DNA of 64,000 nucleotides from Posidonia oceanica. Its lineage: Eukaryota; Streptophyta; Magnoliopsida; Alismatales; Posidoniaceae. A program made the translations under genes and the position numbers. This document shows positions 32,501 to 42,868 of this stretch, piece by piece. Location: positions 16,014,001 to 16,078,000 of the forward strand of contig JAZBRS010000054.1 in NCBI GenBank assembly GCA_037176725.1. Reading direction: 5' to 3'. How positions within the stretch are numbered: position 1 is the stretch's first letter; each line of letters begins with the position of its first letter. A model generated the notes under the pieces. It was not told where the DNA came from. It ran no database searches and worked only from the letters and a program-made list of their open reading frames with translations.

Positions 32501-35500
32501 AGTAGTGTGTGCATAAATAAGGACAAATATGAAAATGTAGAAAGATATGTACGAATTTTTTTTATATGAGTGGTGGAAATAATAAAGGATTGCATAAATA
32601 TCTAACCGCGTTGAAATCAATGTAAATCAAGATTAAGTGAATAATGTGATACCGTCCCTTATTAACAATAAGAATTTCCGTCTTGTTCTTTTTTTTTGTG
32701 AAACTTGGGGCGACGACGGCAAGGGTGACAACGGGACCCTTGCATTGATGACGGCGTGGAGGCATTGACTACAGTGGTGTACGTGATCGGATGTGGACGA
32801 TAGACGGCAGTGAAGTACAGATGGGGTTGCTGTGTGATGACAGGCGTTGGACTGCATGTGTTGTAGTGGTGAGGTGGGGTGGCTAAGGCTGTTGGTGCAG
32901 ATTGGGAAGGTGATGGCGATGCTGCAGGTGCGATTGTTGTGTTGCAGTGGTGGGTATGCGGTGGTAGTGATGGTGGTGGTGTGCAGCTACGGCAATGGCA
33001 GGGGAGAGGCGATTGCAGTAGTGGTAGCGGTGCTGAGAATGCAAAAGAGAAATCGATGGCAAATTCTGATCTCGGAGGAGGGTTTGGGTTTGCTCTGGTA
33101 CCAATTGATGTAGGACGACAAACAAGAATCGGACTACATTCTGATTTAAGATAACGAAGATAGGCTACAATCCAATTTTCAAAGGAATCAACTAGATTCC
33201 CAAACAAGAGAGACTCCAATCTTTACCCAAGAATATCAAATATCGATAATTTCAAGTCATAATCAAAGCTGTCTGACAATAGGGGTTAGTTCCCTTATAT
33301 AGGATATCCAATTACAAATTTAAATAAAAGATATAACTAACTCTACAACTAAATAGCAAGATAAAATATCTAATACAAAAGATATAACTTACCCTACAAC
33401 TAAATAGCAAGATAAAATAACTAATTATCTAAATACTATGTAAGTAATTATCTCAATACTATCCTTATCACCTCCCTTCTCTCTTTTAAATCTATCCATT
33501 TCTTAGATCGAGCAAGATGAAGCCCAATCTCCAGTCCATTTGCTCAATCAACCCAATACAGTTGAAATAAAGCATACCAAAGGGCATATATGATATATTT
33601 ATATATTTGTAATGATGAAATACACTAGTTACCTAGTTTGTGGGGGATATGGCCAATGACCATCTTTTTATTTTTTTTGCCGTATGGCATGAAAAAGTTA
33701 TGTCTAGAACTGAAGCATTGTGTAGCAAAGAAGTTTTGCTTGTTTTACATTGTTTCCAGACTTTGAACATGCTCATTGTTGGCAGATTGATCCGTCTGAG
33801 AAGCTGGATCCTGAGGTTGAAGACATTCTTGTGGAGATTGCAGATGACTTCATTGAATCTGTACGTTCTCTATTTATATAGGTTTAATCAAACTTTTAAA
33901 ATGCAGTCATCAACAGTATCCACATGGTACTAGCTTTATCATGGAAATGAAACAATTTCGAAATCTTTCATTCCCTACCAGTATTCAGGGAATTACCAGT
34001 TAATTATAAATCTTCTTTGAACTCATCTTACATCAAAACATAGAAGACTATTCTATTTGCCGCACATGACGGTGTAATTCTTTTTGCATTCATAATAGTC
34101 ATTATGCCAACGATTGGGTCTTTGGGTCACTGATTCCTTTTGCTGCTTTCTTAGCTATCTGTTTTGGTTTCTGACATGTATCATTCTCTGTTGTTCATGT
34201 GAATATAACAATATCATTCAGGAAAGATCTCCTCAAGATTCTATCAGTCTTTTTTACTTGCTCCTCTTGGCTTTCTGCAACTCTAAATACTAGAACACTA
34301 AAACTATAAATGTATTAACTCAGCGGCCTAAGAGACAAGGGTCAGTTAATCTGCTATGTCAGTTAAAAAATCGCTTTCTAAACCTCCTCATCTAAATCAG
34401 AAGTAGATGGATGCGACGTGGTATGTAGCAAAATTACATTTCATGATCAAGTTAAACCGTAGATAATCCACTTGTATGGACTGAACCGACTGTCAAAGCA
34501 AACAATGACTGATCCGTCACCTTTCCTCTTTTCTTGACTCAAATTAATCATTTCCTGGCTGCAACCATGATGTTTAATCTGGTAGGTAACTACCGTGGCT
34601 TGTTCACTGGCAAAGCATCGGAAGTCGGCCACATTGGAGGCAAAGGATGTACTTCTCCATTTAGGTTTGAATCCTGCTATTTGGCTTCCTACTTTAGGCT
34701 AAAAATGTCATTATTTTTCTCAATATTGGTTTATGTTTTTAATATGCAGAGAGAAACTGGAACATGTCTCTACCTGGCTTTGGTGGAGATGACATTAAGG
34801 GCTATAAGAAGCCAGTAAGAATCTTTAGTATTTGGCACTTACAGTTGTAAACGTGGAGAGAATACCTTCCTACCTTTTTTTTTCAGCTAGAAATTTTTAT
34901 TATCATAACCCTTCCATACTTGTCTAACTAATTGCTCTTTCGCCTTCTTGCGAGAACAATCATAGCTCACCAACGACATTCACAAGGAGAGACTTGCAGT
35001 GGTATGCTATTAATATCTCGTAGTAACTTCCATTTTCTGAATTTGGTTTGCTAGTAATTTTGGTTGAAATATCTCAAGAGCAATGTAAACGTATACTCAT
35101 TGACCATTTTACTGAGAACTGGACACATAAAGCTATGAGAATGTGATCCATTCTGCATTAATTTGCTTTGCTTACATAGGACAAACTTAGTGATACTTAT
35201 ATATGGCTCTGTAGTCCTTAGTGTTTGAAAGTACTTGCCGAGTATCAGTATCTGTTTCCAATTTGGATGTGATGATTATGGAAGTGTCTGATTTGATTCA
35301 TTATATGTCGTCTTATTTATCTTTAATATCTTCTCATTTTTGGACTTCAGTAGACTACATCATGCAGAGTAAATTACGAACTTGGGTCTCTTTTACAGTT
35401 TAATTTCAGTAGAACCTCTTTACATTTAAGATGTAATTATGCACACTGGAATTATGCACTTGTAAGATGTATGAAAATACTTTGTTAAGGAAATCATCGG

Positions 35501-35655
35501 TGACAGTTCTACTTTTGTTATCTCAGATAAAAAAATCGATGGCAGGAAGTCTTGAGGCGGGGAACATGAAGAACAGCACCATTGGGCAGCACAACGCAAA
35601 TGTGAAAAGCCATGTAGCCAAGGCATCTGTGATTGGTTCTCCAAAACTGCTCTAG
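26561..35655 (+). CDS. TAF12: TFIID/SAGA subunit TAF12, 8 exons
   Basis: Exons: 26561-27160, 27785-27949, 29649-30194, 33786-33860, 34586-34664, 34750-34814, 34966-35001, 35527-35655. The joints are GT-AG with consistent phase, giving 564 aa. The N-terminal two thirds are Pro/Gln-rich and low-complexity: 15 Gln in a row near residue 30, a run of Pro, and further Gln/His stretches at about 320-370. The histone fold starts at [13 protein letters not shown] (about 425) and continues [57 protein letters not shown] and [12 protein letters not shown] (to about 522). TAF12 pairs with TAF4 in TFIID and with ADA1 in SAGA, in the nucleus. The domain layout matches plant TAF12b/EER4-type proteins. A 3-kb LTR element lies in intron 3 and no exon is damaged. 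Confidence 0.95.
26648..26692 (+). repeat. CAA/CAG microsatellite coding poly-Gln
   Basis: Fifteen uninterrupted Gln codons, CAA first and then CAG, in exon 1 of TAF12. The tract is prone to length variation between alleles. Confidence 0.9.
30511..30833 (-). repeat. 3' LTR of the intronic non-autonomous element
   Basis: It shares TGATGTAGGAC, GGACTACA and TATATAGGATA, and the ATAACTAACTCTA and AATAGCAAGATAAAATA blocks, with 33106-33470. It is about 40 bp shorter than the partner. Confidence 0.8.
31600..31770 (-). repeat. three tandem copies of a roughly 65-bp unit
   Basis: AAAATTTGAGACA plus CTTAGCATCA(C/A)(G/T)TTCTTG-containing units recur three times in the interior of the intronic LTR element. 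In the minus frame they read as a repeated Q(I/L)F-E/D-LQ-like peptide. No function is recognised. Confidence 0.6.
33092..33105 (-). other. primer-binding site of the intronic LTR element
   Basis: On the minus strand, ATTGGTACCAGAGC directly follows the LTR end (...CATCA). It is close to the copia-type TGGTATCAGAGC complement of initiator Met-tRNA, and this is what sets the element's orientation. Confidence 0.7.
33106..33470 (-). repeat. 5' LTR of the intronic non-autonomous element
   Basis: 365-bp partner of 30511-30833. On the minus strand it begins TGATAAGGATAGTATT and ends CCTACATCA next to the primer site. Confidence 0.8.
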
Positions 35656-36770
35656 GCCAGTTCTTTTTTATGACGCTATGGAGTATGGAAAATGGAAGCT
35701 CCTGTGAATTCTTTTTTCTTTCACAAGGTTTGTCGCTAACAGGCTTAACGAAAACAATATGAAAAAAAGAAGAAACAATAGCATCTTGCACATAATTACA
35801 ATCTCGACATTAAAAGTTCAACGGAGTGCACTCGCGCGGAATGATACAATGGAATTGGTTGATGCAAGGATCTGGCCCAGTTTGTTTGAGAAAGTACATG
35901 AAAAGTAGCAAATTAAATTTGTTGATCGGGCCCTTTTCTTGTGAAGAAGGTTCATTGGTGTTTGTTTGGAGCTTGCATCATTGAACCTTAAAGGTGTTGC
36001 TCTTCTTCGCATCTTTTTGGATATTGAACTACTGTCTCAAGGTATGTTTGTAAGTCAATTGGCATCATGATTAACTTGTAACATAAAATGCTGAAAATAT
36101 GGCCGAAAGCGCTTTTTATAGTCGACAAAATCCATTTTGAAAGAAAATACTCGTGATGGCACATTACTAGTTTGTGCAACCCGCCTTTGTTTTTCCTTGT
36201 TCAAATAATGTGTATTTTTGTTGATGCGACCCGTCTGCACAATTAGGTATTGGGGAAAAAAAACTTGATTATAAAAAAAAAAAGGAATCGAATGATGGTA
36301 TGTAAAAGCGAGAATTCTATCTTACAAAGAATATGGATTAGAAATGATCTGATTGAACAGCTCGAACGCCTTAAAATAAATTCCTTAGAAGACCAGCAAA
36401 CATTGTATTCCAAGAAGCATAAGTCCTATCCTCTTATCTCAAACTTGGTCTCTGCATCTTCCATGGACCCGCACTTTACGAATGTGAGCTTGCAATACTC
36501 GCTCGACCTCTCTGTGGCGCCGAAGCTCCAAGAACTGCTGCAAATTAAAGTGAATTTGAATTGGGTCTAGCTGTCATCCTAACAAGGAGTTCAAACACAA
36601 ATGAATGGCATCCTGACGAGCAGCTGGCAAGCACCACGACACAATACTCAAGCAAACTCACACTTCATGCATTAATGATAAAGTGTACTCACGGCAACAG
36701 TGGAGGTAAAGTACTTACTCACTCCAAGTACTATTTAAAAGAATGATAAGTGTACTGAACCAACCGAAAG
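35656..36770. other. TAF12 3' flank and intergenic region, no gene seen
   Basis: This presumably begins with the TAF12 3' UTR. A 106-codon open frame at 36250-36570 has no recognisable domain and no homologous partner in the window, and I do not support it as a gene. Confidence 0.5.
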
Positions 36771-37098
36771 CTACATCATGTGTTTTCCCGCAGCTGGTCT
36801 GATCATGATGAAAATGTCTTCATGGTCCTCGATGTGTGGGTTGTCCTCCACAATGCTCTGCAGTGTCTCTCCTTCCCCAACAACATCGATCTCATCACAT
36901 GGTGCACGTCTCGATGTGTGTTGTTGTTGATAACCATGCCTCCAAGGCACAGCCTCCTCCTTGTCGTCGTCGTCGTCGCCACGACAATTGTTGTCGTTGC
37001 AAACCCAGGACGAGGAGCGCGGCCAAGAACAACGCGCTGTACCAGGACACCTTCTCGGCCACGGACGATCGAAGAAGATTTGCTGCAGCCATGCACAT
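36771..37098 (-). pseudogene. small LysM-domain protein gene, frameshifted and deleted
   Basis: On the minus strand a start at 37098 (or Met3 at 37092) gives a plausible signal-anchor (VAEKVSWYSALFLAALLVLG), as in small plant single-LysM proteins. The LysM part (PCDEIDVVGEGETLQSI, then VEDNPHIEDHEDIF) lies in a different frame about 25-40 codons later, so one indel separates them. The LysM itself lacks the roughly nine residues normally found between ...GETLHTI and VE-NPHI (the SDKCGDPFI-type segment) and ends abnormally in MIRPAAGKHMM. The two independent defects point to a pseudogene. Alternatively an unrecognised intron accounts for part of it. LysM modules bind N-acetylglucosamine glycans. 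Confidence 0.6.
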
Positions 37099-37138
37099 GG
37101 AAATGTTATTATGATCACGTTTTGGCTGTAGGTGTCAG

Positions 37139-37140
<2 letters not shown>

Positions 37141-37169
<29 letters not shown>
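37141..37169 (-). repeat. TC/GA microsatellite upstream of the LysM pseudogene
   Basis: Fourteen uninterrupted TC units on the plus strand, about 45-70 bp upstream of the minus-strand LysM start. The position resembles a plant 5' UTR GA repeat. Confidence 0.85.
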
Positions 37170-37173
<4 letters not shown>

Positions 37174-38285
37174 GCTTAAATACTCTAGTACATTTGTTGG
37201 GAGTATCTTCGTTGAAGTAGGTTTGGAATTATCTTGGGGTGGTTGGAAAGAAGAGACAAAGACTGTGGGGTTAGGGTTTTGGACTAGTTGGTGCAACTTC
37301 TAGCTTCTTCTGTTGTTCTCATTTTATCTCTAGCTACATGCAATTGCATGTGGGATTGGTATTTACTAGCAATATCTGTGCATGGTCAAAAGCTACATTA
37401 ATTAGGAGGGAAGTTGATTAAGGGCTATCTTTTAGCTTAACTATTTGTTTTGAAAGTGAACCTTGCGTGCAAATCTAGCGTTTAATTTGGACGTTGTCAG
37501 TATCCACCACTGCAAAAGCTGTGCTTTATTCATTGCTCACCTAATTACAACGTACGAGAGGAAACAGATGAGACGTCTTGCTCTTCTTCTGCTTAAAGGC
37601 TGAGTATTTTTTACTGCAGCAGTTTATTGTGATATTGTAAGGTATAATTCCCATGAGGTTTGGGCAATTCTGAACATGGATGTTTGAGACAATGGTTAAT
37701 TAAAGGCCAACCACCACAAAATTATGTGAGCATACTAACATCGATTAGTCGACATTCGATCATGGCTGCATGCAAATTGTGGGTCGATGGGTCCTAAGTC
37801 TGTGAGTGCGACGACAGCAATTATAATTACGATAACACCATACTAACATCGATCGTCATCAAAATAACCACCACCTCCAACAGCATTGATAACAACCACG
37901 ATGAGACTACCAACCCAAAAAACAGTTCGACATGGTCCTTTGATTCATTTAAAAACTCCATAAAGAATACGAGTCTAAACTCTAAATTAAACAACCCAAA
38001 AAGCAAATCTCACATCATGCCCCTGGTGGTAGTTGGATGCGATGCGTGGAGTTGTTTTGGAAAGAATTAATGCACACTAGACCATACTAATTTAGGAAAC
38101 TTTAGAAATGGTATTAACAAGTTTTTATAATAATTAATTAACCTTTTTTTTCCAAGAAGAAATCATTAGCTATATGGTGTGAGAGCTGCATTAATTGGTA
38201 GAAGCGGTTGACCATAACTACATTACTGGTATTTCTTCAAGTTAGGTACCCCAATTGTCACTTAAATCAGCAGGTGGAGTATAGA
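37170..38285. other. intergenic, no gene seen
   Basis: AT-rich sequence without supported coding regions. It ends in ATAGA, the left target duplication of the nested block. Confidence 0.55.
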
Positions 38286-39207
38286 TGTTGGATAATCTGT
38301 TCAAATAATTTTAAAAAATAAATGTAAATCAGTAATCTAGCGAATGTCCACGTAGACGTCTGCTGGAGAAAGAGCCACAACACAGGGATTTTTTGGACGT
38401 CCATTAGTCCATCTTACAAAATAGGAATTTTTCGTATATTTGCGTCGGACATCCGCTAGTTTGTGTAGAAAACAGAAACTTTTCGGACGTTCGTTGGATT
38501 CATTTCTACAAAACAGTGTCCAAGTGGATGTACACTGCGGCGAAATTCTGTTTTTCTATTTTCAAATTTGAAAGATTTTAAACATAATAGTTACTACTTT
38601 TACAAAATATTAATCATGAAATTTATTCCTTTTGAATTTAAAAGGAAAGATAATGGCATTATCTTACCAAAAATATATAAGGAGGGATAATATGTTTTCA
38701 TTATATGAGTTATCATATTTGAGAGAGATAGAGAGATTTTTTGTGATTGAATATTCTTGTAGGTAGTTATGTAGATCTCTATCTTCTCAGAGGACGAGAC
38801 AGAGGAGATTGTACGGCTTCTCGGAGGATGAGAAGGAGATTGATTGTGTACTTTGAGAGGATTGAAGTTTGGTTCTGTTGTTTCTCTATGAGGAGTAGAA
38901 GGAAGGCGCTCCAGCGGTGGTTCTTTTGTTATCGGTTGCTAGTACACGCAATGCGACTTTTCCTTGCTGGTACCTGGGAGCGGTTCGGCTAGAACTTGCT
39001 GCACTGTGGGGCCGAATAACACTTTAAGTGTCGGCATTTGTTAACACTCCAGCGAAACACGAAGACAGTCTTTTCAAGAGGGTTTTTATTATACACAAGT
39101 AAGATCTCTCCATACTCTCAGAAAATTTTATTTGTGTATAGATCCTGTTTCACATATTATTGGTGTTTCCATTATAATTAGTCATATTTTTGTGCCCGGT
39201 GGCAACA
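38286..39207 (+). repeat. 5' LTR of copia element C
   Basis: It starts TGTTGGATAATCTG and ends GGTGGCAACA. It shares with 57872-58821 the GGACGTCCGCTAG-type repeats, TCATGAAATTTATT, the AGAGAGATAGAGAGATTTT block and TTTCCATTATAATTAGTC. The pair is visibly diverged, so the outer element is older than the Sirevirus inside it. Confidence 0.8.
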
Positions 39208-39254
39208 AACTTAAAGCGTTATTGCGTTATTGCATTAATCGACTAGGTTATGTT

Positions 39255-39475
39255 ATGGATAGCAATAATATGAGGATGCTAGGGCAGTATGTTGTCAAAC
39301 TTAAGAAGTTTGATAGACTTATTTACAACACATGGAAACGCATATTGTTGTTTGTGCATGAGAACATGCGTGTGGGAGAAATCTCGTTTCTGATTGTTTG
39401 TCATGAAATAAACATCATATCATAATTCTGAAGAGGGGAATTGTAGATTTTTGCTCCAAGATGGAGATCACGTGG
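39255..39475 (+). pseudogene. gag fragment of copia element C
   Basis: MDSNNMRMLGQYVVKLKKFD then YNTWKRILLFVHE is a copia Gag N-terminus. After stops, ILKRGIVDFCSKMEI at about 39430 corresponds to NLAKRIVDSYSKMET at 51195-51240. The fragment ends where non-coding LTR-like sequence begins. Confidence 0.6.
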
Positions 39476-41657
39476 ATATATTTTTTTCTTTCCTATTTTG
39501 TAGGAGAACCACATTATTTGAATTTGAATTGAGATTCAAATCAAAATAGGAATAATATGTCACATAGTATATGTCTTATTATCTTTTCTATTTTGTGAGT
39601 ACGAGACTCACAAAGATTTTAAATTTTAAATAAAAAAAACCCAGGTTATTTGAATGGATTTGAGTTCCATTTATAGGGGTGATTTCCTTTTGATTTAAAT
39701 TCAAATTACATATTATATATGTTAATATAGATATGTTGAATTATAGAGATTTGAGAGAATTAAATCTTAATTCATGATAAAGGAAAGATAAGAACATGCT
39801 GCTGTAGATATCCTATTTTCGCATTTCTGAGAGTTCATTAAGGATAGGAACATTTGAGGGGTCCTAAATCACATAACTAAGGACCTATAATACATTTTCC
39901 AGATTTTCCAAGATTTAACTAAAAACATCACCTGCTTTTACTCGATTTAAGGTCGTTAGCTGTGGCAGAGCTGACTTGCTCAAACTAGTGGCAAGTTTGA
40001 GCACCATGAACACCTTTACTCTACTCAAACTAGTGGCAAGTTTGAGTTTCCTTTAACCTTATTTAGTGAGAGTTTATTAACTGTGGCAGAACTAATACTC
40101 TCATTGCACTCAAATCAGTGGCAGATTTGAGTTTCTTAATGTTAAAGAAGATGTTTTTATGATTTCGTGGAATTTCTGAAGTTTTTCTAGCATTTAACAT
40201 ATTTCTCTGAATTAAGATAAAAGACAGGGTTAAAAATACAAAAAGACCAACTCGTTGCCTCTGTAGGGGGCGACACAGCCAGCCGTCACTATAACAGGCG
40301 CCTATACTGTGTTGTAGCCACAGAGACAGGCGACTAGCATCCTGCCACTCTCTCTCAATATATTTTGTCATCTTGGACATTAATATAACATATGGGATTT
40401 ATTATAACATTTTTCCCATAATTATTGAGATTTCTACGATTTTCTAGCACATTAAATATATGGTATATAATGTATATCATATTAAAAATAATTGATCAAT
40501 GAAGATTCTAGAAAATCCTAGATTTGGGTGACAACCAGATTTTATCTCGATTTTTAACACATTTTTAATGTGTCATAAATCTCAAATTTTCATTTAAAAT
40601 AAGTTCGGTGTGTAGGCGCCGCTATGAAAGGCGACTAGAATCTGTGGATATTTTAATATTATCAGCCACGTCATTTCGACGTCATTAATAATAAAATATC
40701 TCGTTTAGGCGCCAATCTTAGCGGCGACTTGATGACGTGGTCTTTTCTGTTACATTTTAATCGGATTCTACACGTCCTTGCTGCGTTAGCTTGGCGTTAG
40801 CGCAAGCGGCGACTTGCTGACGTGGCATATTTTGTTTTCTGATCTGCGGACCTCCACGCCATTTCCACGTCATTATTCTGAGATATTTGTGTTTGTCGTC
40901 GCTCCTATAGGCGACTTGCTAAAATATCTAATTTCTCTCAAGAAAATTCCTAGATATTATCTGCTTGAGCCCCATAACTCTATAAAAGGATCCCAAGAGC
41001 TGTTGCTCGGGAGGAGGCAATTTTAGGAGTGAGAAGGGCATTTTTTAGAATTGGGGGAGAGTTAGGAGCCCGAGTTAGGAAGCCATTTTTCTATATGAAG
41101 AGAGAGATCATCCTCCACTCTGTCAAACCCTAGATCCCAGAAATCAACAACCTTAGTTTATCAACCTTAGATCCCAAAGATCTGCCTAGCCGGAGCTCCG
41201 TCCGTGCCTCCACTTCCTCACTCCACGCCATAAGAGCATGAGGGTGAAGGGAATATTTCTTCCAATCTACTTTTATTTTTCATTATTGCATTCCTTAATT
41301 ATGACCCATAGCATATGCATGCGGGGAACCACCCCCGGTTAGTATTAGATTCGTTTATTTATGTTATTTTCTTGTTTATCTGATCTGTTTACTACACCCG
41401 GACTTACCTAGATCTCTGTTATTTGTTTTGAAGGAAAGGAACATGCTCACATAGCACGAGGATGCCACTGGACGACATCCTGCCGTTGATCCAGTGAGCT
41501 GACGACCTACATCATCCACATCTCCCCCAGGCGTCTTGTCAGCCGACACAGCAAATCGATAAGTGGCGATCACACCAAGTCATCGACGTCGTGGAAGCGC
41601 CGACTACTTCATCTTCATCATCCACACCCCCTAAATCCACATCCATAATTGCATATT
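39476..41657 (+). mobile_element. LTR-like non-coding stretch, unclassified
   Basis: No coding capacity. Features reminiscent of a long LTR are a TATA-like CTCTATAAAAGG at about 40978, a GC-richer leader after it, a series of hairpins at 39954-40132 and many GGCGACT/GGCGCC words, as also seen in the solo LTR at 54.5 kb. The left end may be TGTAGATTTTTGC at about 39444 after a purine run AAGAGGGGAA. The right end is unresolved because the Sirevirus inserted at 41657. The 50959-51180 segment may be its continuation. Confidence 0.4.
39954..40132 (+). repeat. cluster of hairpins sharing a GTGGCA loop
   Basis: Perfect or near-perfect inverted arms around TAGTGGCA: 39978-40002 and 40023-40047 (arms CTCAAACT and AGTTTGAG), and 40108-40132 (CTCAAATC and GATTTGAG). 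Shorter relatives with a TGTGGCAGA loop occur at 39954-39974 and about 40074-40096. Confidence 0.8.
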
Positions 41658-42805
41658 GTTGAAAAAGTATGTGATATATGAATTTTGATGATAACAAATT
41701 GAATTAATGATATTACTTGAGATTATTATTCAGTTGATTTTTAAGATAGGTGGATTATCTGAGAAAAGTCAATCATTGAAGAATATCAAGTAGAGCATGG
41801 AATGTAGAAGAAAATTCTACATCAGAGACTACACAAGGACAAGAAGAAAGATCAAGTCAAAATGTATTTATGTTGTAATTTTGTGTATATTTCTTTATCA
41901 TTATACTCTAAGAAAGGATGTAACGGATCTCCAAGAAAATTCAAAAAACAGTTGGGATGTCACCCTTACCTAAACCTGGGGATTACACTTAGAACAACCT
42001 CAAAGTTTAGAAGTTGGGTTAGAAACGGAAAATCGATTCTCACCGGTATACCGTTCCACTGGTTAGAAGGTTAATTAGCAAAAATATCATTTAAATAAGA
42101 CCGTTGGGCAAAAACGGAACACCGTTGTATAACGGAATACCGTTACCTGAAATAGGATCCTTAGCTCTGATATCCACCGGAACACCGGTAGTATTTGTCT
42201 ACAGCTCAGATTAATATCGGAATACTATTTCATACTAAAATACCGATTTAGTCAAACGTTGGAGATTTTCGGTCAACCGATTCATTTCGGAATACCGTTT
42301 TATACTAGCCGTTTGTTAACGTTGAGCTAGCCGTTAGACATAGACTTGGGCCATGTTTTATCTAGCTCCATACTAGTGAGAATACTCCCAAAACATCCAA
42401 AAAGGCGGCATCTTGTGAAAGTTTCATCAAGAGATCAAAAAGGGGTACTACTTAGTTTACTGTAAACAAGGAACATCCTTCTCAGGCTGTGAGAAGAGCT
42501 CTGCTAGTGTTTGTAGAGGAGGTATTCTTCATCAAGTAAGTGTTGTATTATTTGATAAAGATTAAGGAAACTCTAGAAGGGATCTCGGAGTGGACTAGGC
42601 CGGGTTGCCTGAACTACTATATATACTGTGTCTATTATCATTGCCTCTCTTCCCTTTCTGTGATTATAGTAGTAATTTTTCAAACTGCTCTTCTTATATC
42701 TTTCATTTTGAATATTACCTATTAATCTGTTAAAATTGGTTAAAATTCTGTTTAAAATTAAAATACTCTATTCACCCCCTCTAGAGTTGCCTCTCGATTC
42801 TAACA
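41658..42805 (+). repeat. 5' LTR of the Sirevirus
   Basis: TGTTGAAAAAGTATG...TTCTAACA, 1148 bp. Relative to the 3' LTR it lacks about 77 bp (between TTTTATCTA and GCTCCATACT) that includes the TATA box. Confidence 0.92.
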
Positions 42806-42807
42806 AT

Positions 42808-42820
42808 TGGTATTAGAGCA
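42808..42820 (+). other. primer-binding site of the Sirevirus
   Basis: TGGTATTAGAGCA two bases after the LTR end. One mismatch to the copia-type TGGTATCAGAGC complementary to initiator Met-tRNA. Confidence 0.85.
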
Positions 42821-42868
42821 AGGTTGTCTAGAAGTTAAGATCTAACAATCTTTTTTAGACTAAGAAAA

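Larger units (their letters stand above)
30511..33470 (-). mobile_element. non-autonomous LTR retrotransposon (LARD/TRIM-like) in TAF12 intron 3
   Basis: A direct repeat pair (30511-30833 and 33106-33470) with ends TGAT...ATCA encloses about 2.3 kb. Read on the minus strand, the right LTR ends CCTACATCA and is followed by ATTGGTACCAGAGC, a Met-tRNA primer site. The left LTR is preceded by a purine tract (AATGGGAGAGAA). This fixes the orientation as minus. The interior encodes no recognisable gag or pol. I found no clean target duplication (TCTCA versus CCTCC). Confidence 0.8.

Noticed and set aside
32662..33219. 185-codon minus-strand frame in the intronic LTR element
   Set aside because: Pro/Ser/His-rich low complexity running through the primer site and into the LTR; not a gag or pol protein.
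36250..36746. Two open frames of 106 and 61 codons near 36.4 kb
   Set aside because: No recognisable domain, no second copy in the window, atypical start context.
36780..37220. Plus-strand open frame overlapping the LysM pseudogene
   Set aside because: Its translation is Val/Ser-rich with no domain, while the minus strand gives signal-anchor and LysM motifs.
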